NCBI GenBank assembly: GCA_026182355.1
Contig: JAPFBL010000255.1
Location: forward strand, 1,364,001-1,428,000
DNA: 64,000 bases
Reading direction: 5' to 3'
Source of the DNA: Hermatobates lingyangjiaoensis
Lineage: Eukaryota > Arthropoda > Insecta > Hemiptera > Hermatobatidae
Shown: one piece after another, positions 25,401 through 41,182 of the stretch
Numbering within the stretch: the stretch's first letter is position 1
Layout: each line of letters begins with the position of its first letter
Program-made: the position numbers and the translations under genes
Notes under the pieces: generated by a model
Database searches by the model: none
What the model was told of the DNA's origin: nothing
The model's input: the letters and a program-made list of their open reading frames with translations, nothing else

Positions 25401-28400
25401 TACTTACAGTAAAGTTGAATGTAACTTATATTGATTTTTTATCTTTTGGTAATTGTATACATATAAAACTGATACGTCAGCACTGAAATCTTGATTTCAA
25501 ATCATAAGAACAATTCTTGATAAAACTTTGATAATATAATTATAAAATCAATTCAGTCAACGAGGCTAATAAATGAAAACACAGGGAAATCATAGGAAAG
25601 ACTGACAGAAGCCAATTGTAATACATTTCGATATGATGTTCAACAGAAGAAGAAGCCGGAGGGCGATGGATTTCTAAACATTTTTAAGTAATATTTGATT
25701 GGAGATCTGCTGTGATTTTGTTGCGTGATTTTCATACATGTTTAAGTACTAAGAGCAGCATTAATAAATATAGTTATTGAGTTAACTAATGTTAGTTATT
25801 AATTATTATTAATAATTAATACATATGTTCACTTCATATCTATTTTGTCAAAGAATTAATATTTTTGAGTTTTTATTACTTACTCTTTTTTTTGAGATCG
25901 TGCATTAATAATTATATAATTGCACTAAAATGCTTTCTTTGTAGTCACTGGTTTTATTTTGTTAACAATTACTTTAACTGAAATAAAATTATTATAGAAA
26001 TCTTAATGAATGTAACTACTTCACTGGACTTTTTTCAATCCAACATGTTCTATATTCTGCATTGTTTACTTAGTTTTGATATGTGTAAGATATGTTAATA
26101 AAACAAATAAACTACATGATTGTTTAATATAATTAATTAATGGCTAAGCATTGCAGGTTAGCCATCATGTTTCCTTGATGACATCTGAACTCACCAACCT
26201 TCACTCTCAATTAACATCCATGAGAATCACTGATAGTGATGGAATATTTTTGAAAAATACTGTTGAGTCTTTTATGTTGAAGTTAGTACAACTTTTTACG
26301 AAGTATCAAAACCAGAAAGAATTTTTGAAAAAGGTAATCTATAGACTTTTTTCAGTCAACATAATTTTTGTCAGTATCATTATTATTGATATTTTCATTT
26401 TGTAACAAATCTATTACTTACTAGCTATTGTATCCTGGCATGTTGGCAGCTTTGTAACTTATTATGTTAAGTCTATCACGCCTTACACACTGAATGTGTG
26501 GATGGCGGGAAACTTGAAGTCAACCCAGCAAACAGCACCACATACAATTCAGTAAAGAAACACCCAAGCACTCTCCTCCAGTCTTCATTGGTCGCTAGTT
26601 AATACTTTATAAAACCTAGGTCAAATACCTACGTATCATAAACGACAGCCGGGTCACTTTTAAACAACATTTAAAAAATAGATTCAAATTGGTTCTGGCA
26701 CTAAGGTCAAATTTGTATACTACCCTGAAGTCAAAGAATCCTGTACAGGTAGTAAAAGACCTCATTTATAAGGTGGTAATTAGGACTAGTATTACTTATG
26801 GATGCTTGACCTGGTTACAAGCCCGCAAGAACTAATAAAACCCAGATACAGATAGTTCAGAAGAAATGTGCACGCCTTATGGCTGGGGAACCTTGGTATG
26901 CCAGAAATCTGGATATGCCAGTATGTCGAAAAGACCTCAGGTTAGAGAGTGATTCAAATGACGAATTCACAAATAGACTGGTGGCTAATGAGGACACGAA
27001 AACCCCACCCCATCCAAACCCCCTTGACCACAGCCTATTCCTAAGAATTCCCCTGCACATCCACAATAGAGGCTGTTGTTAAAATAAAAAGCCAAACTCT
27101 AGACCATCTTTCCATGACTTAAGAAGACCAAGCGATCACGAAATACCGACAAACTATTATAACTCAGCAGTAGTAGACCAGTCCTTGACCTGGAACTGCT
27201 AATTACAACGCGAACTACAGTGCGCAGAATGAATCGTTGGTCGTTGGATAGTCGGACAGCTCTATCTTGAAAAGTCCCCTAGAAAACTTTTACCTCATTG
27301 TCTTACTCTATTAACTGCTGCCCTCAACTCTTAATCTACAGAGATTTATTTCAAATATGTTTCTATGTGTTACTGGGTCTAGAAGATAGCTTCCAATAGT
27401 TGCCTTATTTTTTTTGTTTCATCTTCTAAACTTTGTAAAATATAATTTTTGCTATTTAGAAAATTAAAAAAAAGGAATGCACATATGTGTCATTTAAATA
27501 GAATGCTTCGTAATCTATTATTTTCATAAAAACTTGAAATACAAATTGACTGTTGGGTGAATATTAGCATGTATACAGATACCGGAATTCAACATGAAAT
27601 AACATACACAATTTAATTAAGATTACAATACTTATACAAACTTATATACAATACAAAGTATTAAACAGTACTTATACAAAGAAAATTGTATATAAGTTTT
27701 CAAAGCAAACTACATAAGGACACACAAAAGATTTAGGCATTTATGGTCAGAAAATTTTAGTTTATCCGTCATCATGAGTAAGCGAAGTGGAAATGCAGAG
27801 TGATGGCAGAATGACGGTTGTCAACCAACGATTAATAGTTTTATGAAATATTTAACTACAAAAATACTTTTCAAACTGCCAAGACTGAATAATTTTTTTT
27901 CAAACAAAAAAATTGTTAAAGACCACGAAGTCTTCAGATTGATCTACAGGCCACGCAAAAACGGAATCTACTACCCTGTATGCTTCTTTGTAAAGAGAAA
28001 CTGCAAAATATGCATGTATCTACTTCATTAAGCATCTGTAATATGTCTAAAACCATCAAAAAATCAGGATATCAATGTAATTTGCCGAGATATGGGTCAG
28101 TAAGTAATGGTGGATTTCAAGTGATGCTTGAAAACTTCCTCGATATTGACGGTCGTCACTCAAGTATTACAATTTCAGCAACCTCTTGAATCATAATGAC
28201 GCTTATTGGATTTCATAGAAATCTTTTTCTGGGATCATTATGTTTTTTTCAATATTCTGTAGATTGGATCAACTGATAGTACCTGTTACATTCAGTCAAC
28301 GACCCAACAACACTCGCTTGAATATTTTAATAATATTTCGTTTCACAGCTTGATTTTTTTTAACAAAGGCATGCAATTACCAATCTTTAATTTGTAATGT

Positions 28401-31400
28401 ATTTTAATGAGATACTTTGAAATAAACGGCTTTTAGAGAAAAATAAATTATTATTTTATAATGTATTCATCAGTTGATTTCTGATAAATTTTATTTTTCA
28501 GTGTCTTTATTGCTATATTGATTTGATGATCTGCTTCGGACCTCAGGGAGCTTTATTTAAATCAGTGATTCTCCAGTCTTTATCGATTTCAAACAATAAT
28601 TTGTATGAAGTTATAATAAAGTACAGAAATACCTTGTATACTCAATGCCAGTCAGACAATTGCAATCAAGGTAGATGTATGAATAATACTTTTTTTCTCT
28701 ATATAAATTAAGTCTGAATTTTAAATGAATGAGCTGTTTTACATATGTTTACCAAATCTGTGCTTTGCATCATAACCTTCTCCTTACTTCATGGCACAAC
28801 AAACCTTCTCCCCTTGATGACGTCACGATCCCTCTTCTATGACAGTGTTTCCAAAGTCTAGCCCGCGGGCCGCATGCAGCCCGCGGCCTCTTCTAGAAAA
28901 CTTTTAAAAATTAGTATTATTTAGATATCTATTGAGTTGTATTCAAAAAAAGTTGTTTTTTACTTTGTGAAGCAGCATTTTCCGCAATGAAGTCGGTTAA
29001 ATCCAAAGAGAGGAATCTACTTAATCAAACATCTCTCGAAACCTGCCTTCGTTTAGCCTTAACCTCAGATGACATTGACACAAAGGAGCTGGCTTCCAAA
29101 ATGCACGCACACCCATCCCACTGAATTTTAAATAAACTGTACCGTTTTACGTACTTCCTTAAATATTCTTAACGAATATATTTAAGGGTTGATTCTTATC
29201 CATCCTTGTCAATTATTTTTTTATGATAATATATGTTTTCATGATAAATATAAAGATTTATTTACATGTACGTGTTTTACTTTACATCTGGTACTGCGGC
29301 CCCCGATCTAATTTCCTTGCCGAATGCGGCCCGCGTCACCATAAAGTTTGGACAACCCTGCTCTATGACATTACAATCCCCCTGTTATCCATCGCCCATT
29401 TCTAGTTTTATCTCGGTCCCCTACGTGTCTCCGAGTGTGCCTTGAAGACTAGTTTTAAAATAACTGTGTTGAACTGGAGACTTCACCATCCACGAGATTC
29501 TGTTTAACCAAGATGATTATGTCATTAAGGAACAATAGAGATGCGATGTGGAATTCAAATTGTGTTTAAAAAAAAACAAATTCAGGACTCTCGAATTATA
29601 CTTACTCACTACTTAAAATGGGGTCAATCATAATCATCATTCAACACTATAGCATGCAAAATTAGCAATTAAGTCACTAGTGTTGCCAAGCTATCACAAT
29701 ATCCTGCATACTTTTTTCCACTCTGTCATTGTACTGAATAAATTCAGTCAGGTTAATAAATAAAATATGAATATTTATTCACTAATATTGTTCTTCGTCA
29801 AATTAAAATATTTACTTTAATAAAATGTTAATGACATATACTGAATTCTGTGCCATATAGTTGTGTTTTATGTGTTGAACTATATTGTGAAGTATTATGA
29901 CACAGCTTTTTTTGTGTGCATTTTCGAATTCTTAATATATATTTAATCTCCTTTTTATATTTCTAAATAATCATTTATTTGTTTAGTGGAACTTCCTGAA
30001 TTTTTTTTATCTCATACTTTGTTTCCAAACAACCTCTAAATTATGCAGTGGGGGATAGTGTTGTGCAAGCCAGTTTCCTTCCTCCAGAGTTTGTATGTAT
30101 TGCTTGAATGTCTTAACTCAACGTAAGTCAGACCTTTGATCGAGTTTGCCACTTGGATTACGCTGTGTGGTGAAGGGAGTTTAGCCTTAACCTACTACCT
30201 CATTCTTTGTAGCTTGCTCACCGATATGTATTGCCAGGTCGACGAAGATTTTGCATTTCCGCTTACCTTCCTTATGCAAGCTGGTGTACCTGAAGGGTGC
30301 ATGCCTGCTAATACTCTACTAAATATCTACGCAGCTGATATCGTGACGCGTCCATGGGTAACTATTTTTAGCTTTCCTGACGGTACAGGAATCCTATTTA
30401 ATTTTCTGAACATATTTGCATTTTTTAAGTCCTTTAGCAACATGATTACCAACTGGAAACTTGACTTTACATTACTGGAAAGTTCAGCTACATTACCTCC
30501 ACATTCTTAAAAGAATTTTTTTTTTTTATATTTTAACATTATATTCCTCAAATGTAAGACGTAGTGAAATATCTGGAGATGTACAATGATGAAACATACT
30601 ATCGAGAGTCTGCACCCAAGTGTAAACTTGATACAAGGTGCTACCTAAATTTCTCACCTATCAGGCAAATGTGACTCTGCAAAGTAATAGTCTTATATAA
30701 AACAAACCACTAAAGCCTATTTCAACTTTCAGGTAAAAATTCTGGGATCAACCAAGGGTTTGCAGCAGTTTAAATATTTAAACTGCCCAGTGCTAAGTGG
30801 GGGTGAGACATCACTTGTAAAAATGTGTGATCTTCTTCTGTGTTTATAATTGTAGCTGTTTTGATTTATTTCCAGCTAACTCGGTGTTTTCAAAGCTATT
30901 TGTTTTGATTTGCTGTGGCTTTCAGCCTTTGAACTTTACCAGCTTCCAAGGAATGACCACAATATTTCTTAAGTCTAGCAAGTAATCCAATTCCGTTACA
31001 TAATTTCTATCAACCAAACAATTTATTCAGAATTAATTTCAGTCTCCACGATATCTCTCTAAAAACTGAATCAGACGTATAGCCTAGTGATGTTGAAATC
31101 AATTCATCTTCAATGATGTGTAATTATTATGTACAGAAAAAAATGTTTATTTGTATAAATCTACCAACAGAGGGTTTTTATCTTCTTCTTATTGATTTCT
31201 GTTTTATAAAAGAATCTTGAGTGGCCTGAACTCAACTCTATAAAAGTAAGCATAATATCAAACTTCTTGACAACATGAAGAATTAGTTTAAAATTAGTAT
31301 CAGTTCTGTAATATAACGAAAGAGTCCATTACTCAAAGATAATTCGATTCATAAACACCAGAAAATCTCCATCTGATATTAAGTTTTGTTCAAGGGTGAA

Positions 31401-34400
31401 GCACATAGATTGCTTAGACTATTTTGTTAGACAAAGCCATCATACGATGGAAAGCTTAGAAATTAAATGTTTGTTTGGCGTTGACTTTTTACATATATGA
31501 ATCTTCTTCTTTTTATATCTAGTATTAAGCTATTATCTCATTTCAATTTTTTTCCCTAAACCTCTAAACACCAATTCTGTTTCCGTCGATTCACTTAAAA
31601 AATGTCTAAGTCAATGTAAATAAATGAAAAACAATCTTACAAGTATAGCTGTTAGTCCATTGAATGAATATTAAGTTATTATATCTTTTTTTGCTCACTG
31701 GAGTAATGGAACTTTCACGAAATTTTATTTATAAATTGATAATTTTCTCTTCGAATTTGTTGGCAAAATTTATTTTTCTTTGATAATCCGTTTAACATCA
31801 AAAGCATTTTCTGAAAACGTAAAATGTACTACATCGCCCCTTTGGTTGAGTTAATTAAAAAAAAAGAAATAACCGACTCATCTCCTACATAATGCTCTAG
31901 TTGCCTGGAATAATTTCAGCTTGATCAGTCAAAGGGTGTACCTTATATCTTCCTCATAACCTTTCATATTAAATGATAAATAAAAATTTGTATATCTTAT
32001 TGAAAAAAAAAAATATTTTAGTTGTTTTAAAAATCTAAGAATTTTTTCAGTTATTACTTCTGTTGCTTTACTAATAATACCAACATTTAGTTTTAACTAA
32101 CAAGAGTCTAGAGTTAGTAGTATAAGAGAAAAAAAGTCTAAAAAAACACTTAGACAAAAGGAGTGGCTTTTCAATTATGCATAATTTCTCCCAAGAAATA
32201 GGGCACATTGACACTAACGGGCCTCAGGGATTGTGGACTGTAGCATCCTCACAAATCTTGGATACACATCCTCCCACTGACACATAAACATCATCAAAAA
32301 ACGTCATCAAAGGACTTTGGGGACTTTGAAACAAGTAAATCTGTCAAAATCTTGAGGGATAATATGGCTACAGATTATATCTATCTATGGCTATTTGTCA
32401 TAAAGAGTAAATAAATAACGTTTCAAATAAATTCTAACAATTTTTTTTAATTTGTTTTAGATTTTGCTGAAGGTAGTTGTTGTGTTCTAGTCGAAAAATT
32501 TTGCCAGTTGTTCTTCATATCTGTTGTTCATTGTACTGATCTATCTTCCGTACTTTTACAACTTTGTGACAAGGTAGTATATTTGTTAGAAATAATTTTA
32601 CAAAAATGTAAGTAGACATTTTTATATCAAATTATCTATGAAAAAGGCTCTCAATAGATTTAGAAGACAAAGTAATATTACAAAATGAGCATTTTCAGAG
32701 ATAATAATGAATAAAATTACTTAATTTTAACATTTAGAAGGAAACACAGCTATCTTATTAAATGAAATATACTTTTACTCTTGATAAACTTGAACTGTTT
32801 GCTACTGTATATCTTGTAACTAATCTATGCTAGAGATACCCCAGTAATTTCAAGGGATCTCGGTATCATGATAGCTGTGAGTTTTGGTTATTCATCAACT
32901 TCCAAGTTAGATATCTTCAGACTTTATTAATGCCTTACAGTTTTAAAACCAATTTAGTACAAAATCAGTTTCAACCTTTTCCTGAAGATCTATATTCCAT
33001 CACCCGAGAATTCAGGACTCACTGAAGAGCGACTATTTGTTTTCTTTTCTGAAACTTTTTTCACAAAGCTGATTTATCATATATAATATTGGTTGCAGTA
33101 ATCTAGCTCACTATTTGTTGATTTTTTGGGAACCGTGAGAAAAGCTGTATCTGCTTCTCTCACTGTGATAGAAGAATGCGTGTAAACGGGAATGATATGA
33201 AAAGTACAGTGTGAGTGTATTCATCTATTTTTCACTACAAGTTGACGTAAAAAAACATTATTTGGAAGAAACTTTATTTCATAATTATTAAAATAGCAAA
33301 TACATTAACTTATATAATTTAAATTTTTTAAAGGACCAGCACTAAACTATTTGTATAGTATTTGCTGATGCGGTAGTAACTAACTGGAATCATTTTTTGA
33401 ACTGTTTTCAGAATTCTCATTCCTCGAGCTAAAACGACCAAATACTTAAGACTGGACACTTACAAAGGTCATACATTGGTTTCCCAAGCAAAAGTAAAAA
33501 GAGTATAACTAAACAAATGTTACAAACTTCTATTTTACCATTCCACTACTGATCAAAACTAACAGCTGACAGCCAACTGTTACTTTAGAAATCTGTTTAT
33601 ATGTCTATTTGGACTTATGGCACTGTTAAACTACGAGGAGGAACAAAAAGAAACACTTCACAGTGGATATTTTTTTTTGTAGAGGGTTTAGGGACTGACA
33701 AATTTAACCATTCGGTGCTGATTCCTCTACGGAATATTGCATTTTCCATCGATTCTAAATTGGAGCTCTCTATTTTATCTAACTCAAATATATTTAGAGT
33801 AGGGATCTTGAACTTCACATCGCAAAGGATCGGGGCCGACGGTTTAACGTCCTCTTTGAGGGACAATGTGCTAAAATTTATTCACCTTCCACGTTAATAA
33901 ATCGAGGGCCTCAGTGGGTATCAAACTCCAATTGTATTCAACTAAAAATAGAATTATAAAGTTACATTGGTAGTTAGATTTTAGATTTCTTTATCTACCC
34001 TAATCTTATTAAAATCTCATAGTTCAAGAATTCCCTAATACGTAATTTATTAGAGGTAAATTCTCTTTAAAATTGAACTAATTTTTAATAATTAATTGTA
34101 ATAATTCCTATCATGAGAGATTAATGACAAAATAATACGTAACAGTTACGCCATTTAAAGTAAAATGTATTTAACAAAAAATGAAAATTATTAAATTAAA
34201 TAATATTTGTCTTTAATTTAGTATATTTGTATTATCACTTTGAAATGAATTTCAAAATAAATTTATTGTATAATTAACTAGCTGAATTGTACTTCACCAA
34301 TGATAATCTATCAAATAGTATCGCTAGTTTCTTTCGTTACATTTGAGATTTAATTTAATATCTTTCAATAAGTGTTACAAATATAACTTTTAGTTTATAA

Positions 34401-37400
34401 CTCGATTTTACGATTATAAATTGCATTTACTGAATCACGACTCAAATGGTTACTAATGTTACTCGTTAGTAACCAACAATTTCTTATTGAATCGCAGTCA
34501 AGTAATACAAAATACCTTCTAAGCGTTCGCCAATTGTCCTGAATAAACAAATTCATGACATTTTTGCCATAACCAGCAAATTATGAGACCAATATTACAA
34601 AAAAAAAAGAAAAAAAGAAAAAACCAATTGGTCGGTTACTCATTTCTTCAGATAATGGTTATAAGAGGTGTGATCAAAAAGTAAGGACAATTTTTGAATT
34701 TCGGGAAATCTAATTTAATTTTTTTTTTTATGTTGGTACCGCTATGATCGTATGTTCACAGCTTTGATTATATTGCTTTTCTTGTTTTCATGTGAGAGGC
34801 TAGACGAGGTTAACGAGTTTAGACGCGCGTTTGCGTTTTCTGCAAAAAACAAAAAACGCGTTTTCTGCAAGACTTTTTGCTGTTGAAAATAGTGGAATTT
34901 TTATGTAAAAAATGAAATGTGTTTGAAAAACTCTTGAAATATTGACAGTGGGGTGCGGTGAGTTAACTTGAGCAAAAACATGTTTAATAGGTATAAGTTA
35001 CTCTACAGGTATATTATTTTACCAACAGCAAAAATCGCCGAGCTTGCAAACACGAGTCTAACCTTTATGCCTCTTACATAAAAATAATACATGATATATA
35101 GTCAAAACTGTGAACATATGATCGTGACAAATGGACCAAACAACAACAAAATTTTTCAAATTGGAAAGTACAGAGCGCTTGAAATTCAAAAAAGTCCTAC
35201 TTTTTTTTCTACATCGTACATCTCATACAGCTATCCTATAACCACTTCATGTTTTTTTTAATTTCAATCATAGTGAACCTTTTGCTGCTCATGCAATGAA
35301 TGGTTGTTTCATTAGATATTTAATTAAGTAAATAGTATTGTACAAATGTTGTAGACATACGTTTACTTCAGAACAACATTTAGGTGAACTCAGAAAGTGG
35401 TTTCGCTAGTTACTCTTTGATTCTCTGTGGAGAAGTCCATTTTGTTTACTCAGCTAACGACTGGTAATGTATCTTCAGTAGTTAAAGAGATAACAAGTTG
35501 CTCAAATATTTACCTCACCCTGAGCTGTCAACTTTTCTACCATGTAGCTCTTAACTGTTTTGAACATATTTATCCATGTATCAAAAAATTTATTTTTTCA
35601 ATCAACATATATATTTCAAAGAAAATTAAAATATTTTATGAGCCAATTAAACTAATTTTTCCTAAAGTAATATTTCTCTAATATATAATAAAACACATGT
35701 TTGATTCCGCTAAACCTTGCAACAAAAGCTATTTAAAGCGTTGATATTTGATCTTATATTAATAAATTTTAAATCAATTCCTCAAAATACAAGCTAAATA
35801 AATATAACATAGGTCACTTACAAATTTATTTTTATTTTTTATTTACATTTATTCTTTTCCCAGTTTTTAATAAAATATTACTTTCATTTATTATTACTGC
35901 ATATTTTAATTTAACAAACTATATCTCTATATTAGCAAAGTTTTTATTCAGAACCTAACGCGTTTCGAACAAGTTGTGTTCTTCTTCAGTTGTTTCAGTT
36001 TTTACATAACCATTACAGAGAAGCTTAAAAAAGAACAATAAGCGTTGGAAACATGTTGTTTTCTGAATAAACTTTGTTTATGTAGAGACATTGTGTATAA
36101 GACCCAAGAACTGAAAATACAATTAGTCGATTATTAGTTTGTTAAAATATCATATTTGATCATGTGTAAAATGTAGAGTGAAATTTAATGTTTTTACTTT
36201 TTATTAAATATAATATATAATTCAATTCTATCATCGTTGCGACTTTTTATTACTTTATTTTTAAATAAAATACAGATTAAGAACCCTAAGACAGTTGCTC
36301 ATGAAGGTAACATATATTTGACTCTAAACCAGAGACAGTCAGACAGGTTTATATTGTTGCAAATTCAGTTATGACACACAGCATTAGACATCGCTGACAA
36401 TTAATAGATATATTATATGATAAAGAAGACATTTTTTTTAACTGTTGAACCTAAAGGAAATTTTTTTTTCGTCGTAGGATGTGGAAAAATCTGTTCAGCA
36501 GATCTCTTAGCAAAACATCTTGATTAGGGTATGTGTGGTTGGGGGTCCCGACCCACTAAAAAACCACATCCTATTTTCTGGCAATATCCGACACGGAAAC
36601 CGTTTGCACATTACTTCATGCCGGTGCCTCAGTCCTCCTGAATAGGATCCACCTTCTCTCCATTCGTTCATCTATGAATTATCGTTGTCCTTGCGTGCGA
36701 TTTTATTTTTCTTATGACGGAGAACCGTCTCTACAAGGTTTGCAGCTTTTGACCAATTTTCTTCACTCTGGAGCATCTTTTGAACTATGGTCTCCGGAGT
36801 AACCTCACCCAGTGTTGCTATTAATTCCTGGCACAGTACTCCCCATTTAGCACAGAAGAAGAAGGTATGCTCTGGATCGTCGTTTTCCTCCCGAGCTACA
36901 GTGCCTACATTGAGAGCTATCAACTTTACCCATCCTGCGTAAATATTTTTCAAAATTCCCATGGCCAGTCAGCATCTGAGTTAAGTGGAATCCAATCTCC
37001 CCATGCTTCTGGCCCAACCATTTGGGGAGGTCCTGGATGAGCCTTGCAGTCCACCTGCCCCTTAACTCTTGCTCCCATCTCTCTTTCCATTTCCTCAGGG
37101 TTATTGTTCTGGCTTGTCGTTTTGCCGCTTTTCGGTCTTCTACCGATTTTTTACCTACACTCTTTCTCTCTTGGGCCAGCAAGTTGATGGGAATAATTCC
37201 CGAAATGACCAATATTGCTTTCTCGGAAACAGTGCGGTAGGCATATGCTACTCGTAAGGCGCCAATCCTCTGTACTGAAGCCAATTTCCTTGTAAATTTC
37301 CCGTATCTGAGACAGTCAGCCCAGACCTCAGCGCCTACAGCATTATAGACTGTGTCACAGACATCAGTAATCTGCGCCTTAACTGCCTTGGCCCTCCAGT

Positions 37401-40400
37401 ATTAGCCATAAACCTACTTAGCTGGGCTGTAGCAACAGCAGCCTTGTTTGCAGCCCAGAACGAAGTTTTCCTGTCGTTCTTAATGGAAATTAAGAGTGAT
37501 GTTTGAAATATAAATATCATTGTACCCTTAATTTAAAGTTTTGCTTACTTTATATTTGATTATTTATATTTGCAGGTTGTATGTTTCATTAGCTTCATTT
37601 GTTATATCTAATCGATCTAATATTGATAATTCACATATATGATTTGTTTCCAGAATGAATTTCACAATAACATGGTCCGGGAATCCGTGCAAGCTTTTCT
37701 GGACATTAATCCAGGCTATTGCAAATGCCTCTCGACCTTGATATGTAAAGGTTTGATCGATTTGAAGAATCATTATAAAAGAATTAGCATTCCATGGCAT
37801 TCCAGAATTGAGGTAATTTTTTATGAATTTTAACGTCTTAATGAAATTATTTGTTAGCATCACAGAGGTTTTTAGTAATATTATTGTATCACTAAATGCA
37901 ATTTAAAATCATTTAAATATATTAGTGATTTCTAAATATCATTTAGTGATTGTGTACTTTTACACTTCTTCCTCGCTTAATGTTTTTCTTTATTTGGCAT
38001 TGTTAGAAGTCAACCATCATTTGATGAGCAGGTCCATTATTAATTTTTAATTAATTAATTATTAATTAATTTTTATGAAATAAAACAGTCTAAAATTATA
38101 TAAAACAGTAATAATTTAATTATATATTTAATGTCATTAATACATTTAATTAATAACATACTTTTATTTCTTGTTTTTTGTTGACTTCATTGTCGAATAT
38201 AAACCGTTTATTGGTTATATAAGAGTTATTAACTATCTTACTTTCTATAGTTATCTCCTAGCGTGACCGTTGTGATCGTGTTTATCTTTAATAACTACCT
38301 AGAGAGACTTCTCTTCCAGTCTCCGACATGATCTGAAATAGGTCAGACGAGAATACGAATGTGTGAGATGATAAAACTTCACTCCAAAAATAATGTGTCC
38401 ATTAACCTCTGTGATATTGAAACAGCATCACTAAAATTTGTGTTTTCAGTTAAATCTAAAAGGATTTTTTGGCTCTGATGTATGTAGACGGTTGAATGGA
38501 AGGGAATTCAACATGCTTACGATCAAGGGTATTGTTGATCTTGCTTTATCAAAGGATAAGCTTCACAGGAAATGTTTCACATATCTCGATAATATGAGCC
38601 TTGTACTTCCTCCAACTGATAAGAAGGCACTGTAAGATTATATTTTGATTTTGTATGCTTTTTAGTATTAGCTCTAGAATGTATATACTGTTGATAAAAT
38701 TTTTAAATTTGTACATGCAGTGGCGTAGCAACTATTTTTGTCGCCCAGGGGGGGGGGGGGGAGATTTGCCACCCCTCCCCCCTAGCCATTGATAAACCGT
38801 TAACCGGTTTATGAAAAAATATTTATTTTCATGGAATTGAAATCAATATGGTCTAATTTTAGGTTGCTGTTATTAGTCCCAGACTTCATCTTATTTCAGC
38901 ACTCGTATACATATACAGTCATCATCAACGACAACCAATGATTTTTTTTTTAAAAAAACTATAATTCAAATAAAAAAATTGTTAAATTAACTGGTTAACA
39001 CAAACAAATACAATAAACTTTCAACCCTTTAAAAAACTAGTTTTGAAAAATTTAAAATAAATTTATTTTAATATTTAAATATTACTGTTGAACAATACGT
39101 TTAAAAATAATATTGCACCCATAGGAAATAAAAACAATTACGACCTTAATATTTTTTTGTATAAAACTTCTGATTTTTTTGTTAGGTTTTTATATTTAAA
39201 TTTTTTTCTATTTGCTATTATTATCCCCACAAAACGTCGTCCCCTGGCACGTGCCACTCGGGGCAAACCTCCCCTCCCGCCACACCTCCTTGCTATATGG
39301 GGTGGTTTCATGTACACCCTCAATGTGTTTATATCATTACATGTCATAGTGGCTAGATGGACCATATAGTAGTAATAACAATTTACCTGTGATTAAGAGC
39401 TCTGGTATTAAGATAGTGTTGCATATCATCAACTCCTTTTTTTATAATACTTCGGTCTTCAGTGAACCACTGGTGTCGATTTTTTTTCAAACCTGCCAAT
39501 GAAGTTGTTGGTTTGTATCAACACATATCTGTCAGAGTTGCCTCCATTCAGTTCTGATTCTTACTATACTTCTTTCCTTAACAGTCATAGTTATCCAGCT
39601 ATGCAAACCTTCCTGTACTTGCCGAATGTGTGCATACTGACAGAACTGCTGCAAGTGTGATGTTTTCACTTCCTTTCCTTTCTTCTAACCTGCGTCTCAG
39701 TATAAATGGATACTGACGCAGCTTCCCGGTGTCAGCACTCTGATGTTCTATTTCATTCATACTAACTCTTATGGATTCACAATTCAGTGGCGTTTCCAAG
39801 TGAAAACTCTTGAACAGATCCCTGATTTTTTAACCTGTATTGCTTTAAGTGCTTTTAAGAAGGCATATATTTGTCTTATTGAATCTGTAGCGTATTTGAT
39901 AAATTAAATCCAGGACTCAACCTCGATCTTTCTCATTTATTCATTTCATATTTATTTCTACTTAATTTAACAACTATCAGTTCTGACTTGTTTATTTATA
40001 ATTTTTATTCCGGTTTTAATTTCATATATATGAGTCGCATTCCACTGGTAAACGTGAATGCACGTACCTCTTCTTCTATCCTTCTACTCTCTTCCTGACG
40101 ACGAACTTCAGTTCGAAATATCGATCCAGTCAGTTTCCTCGTTTGTTATATATATATATAAAAAGATTTCACATAAACACGTGAAACAACAATCAATGAC
40201 CAAACCACAATAAGAAATGGGAAAACAAGACTAAGATCTTTCAACCGTAACAAGCGGTCTTCGTCAGAGTCCCAACTGAAGTTGGGTTTTTGACTCTGAC
40301 GAAGACCGCTTGTTACGGTTGAAAGATCTTAGTCTTGTTTTCCCATTTCTTATTGTGGTTTGGTCATTTCTATATATATAGCACATTAAATAATATATCG

Positions 40401-41151
40401 ACCTTTTGATAGAATAGATGTGTTCTTAATCGGGATTCAGTCAATTTTATAGGATATTGACCCAGAAATTCTAGGTCATCATAATCTTAGGTTTAATATC
40501 CTAGAAAATTGACCGAATCCCGATTAGAGAACACACCTATATATATAATGTTGTCTTATATAACATATAACAACGTATATATATTTATTTGTAGTAGCTC
40601 TCTGACGATATAGTCTAGAAGGCCTCAGAGCTTATTTATCTACATTTTGATTCTTCCCTAAGACATTTTGTCTCATATATGATGCCGTAGGGAAGAATCA
40701 AAATGTAGAAAATAAGGTCTGAGAGCTTATAGACTATATATATATATATATATAAACTAGAATTTAAAAAAGAACACATAGAAAGGAAACCACTGAACTC
40801 ACTACTATATTTCGATGTCCTCGTCTTCAGGAAAAGAAGTGAATCACTCCAAAGGCTGATAACGACTGACTTGGCGTTCGAACTGAAGCACTCAAACAGT
40901 GTAGCCAACTTTCGGAGGAAAGGTAGACAGGGAAGATAAAGAGATAAAAGCCAAATAAAAATTAAAAAATGAAAACATTTAACTAAAATAAAATTAAGAG
41001 CTGATAACAACTTAAAAAAAAAAAAAATCAACGATTGAGGTTAAGCCCAGGAGCCGATCTACCGCCCAGAAGACTAATAAGTGCTTCTTTTGAAGCTCTC
41101 AGAGTAACTTTCGAATTAGGCTGATCAATCTGCCTCAGGACCTGTACACGG

Positions 41152-41182
<31 letters not shown>

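Noticed and set aside
33411..33510. Possible exon after tgttttcag in intron 12
   Set aside because: In the needed phase a stop follows after six codons; the translated similarity is to a LINE reverse transcriptase instead.
36276..36306. Possible 31-nt exon between tacag and gtaaca in intron 12
   Set aside because: It would enter in phase 0 and leave in phase 1, which breaks the frame into exon 13, and exons 12 and 13 already align contiguously with the family.
38450..38637. Stop codon TAA directly after the KKAL sequence as the end of the STAG-like protein
   Set aside because: The TAA lies in a good donor (CT|gtaaga), and splicing to 43609 restores a family-like helix in frame, so the stop is intronic.
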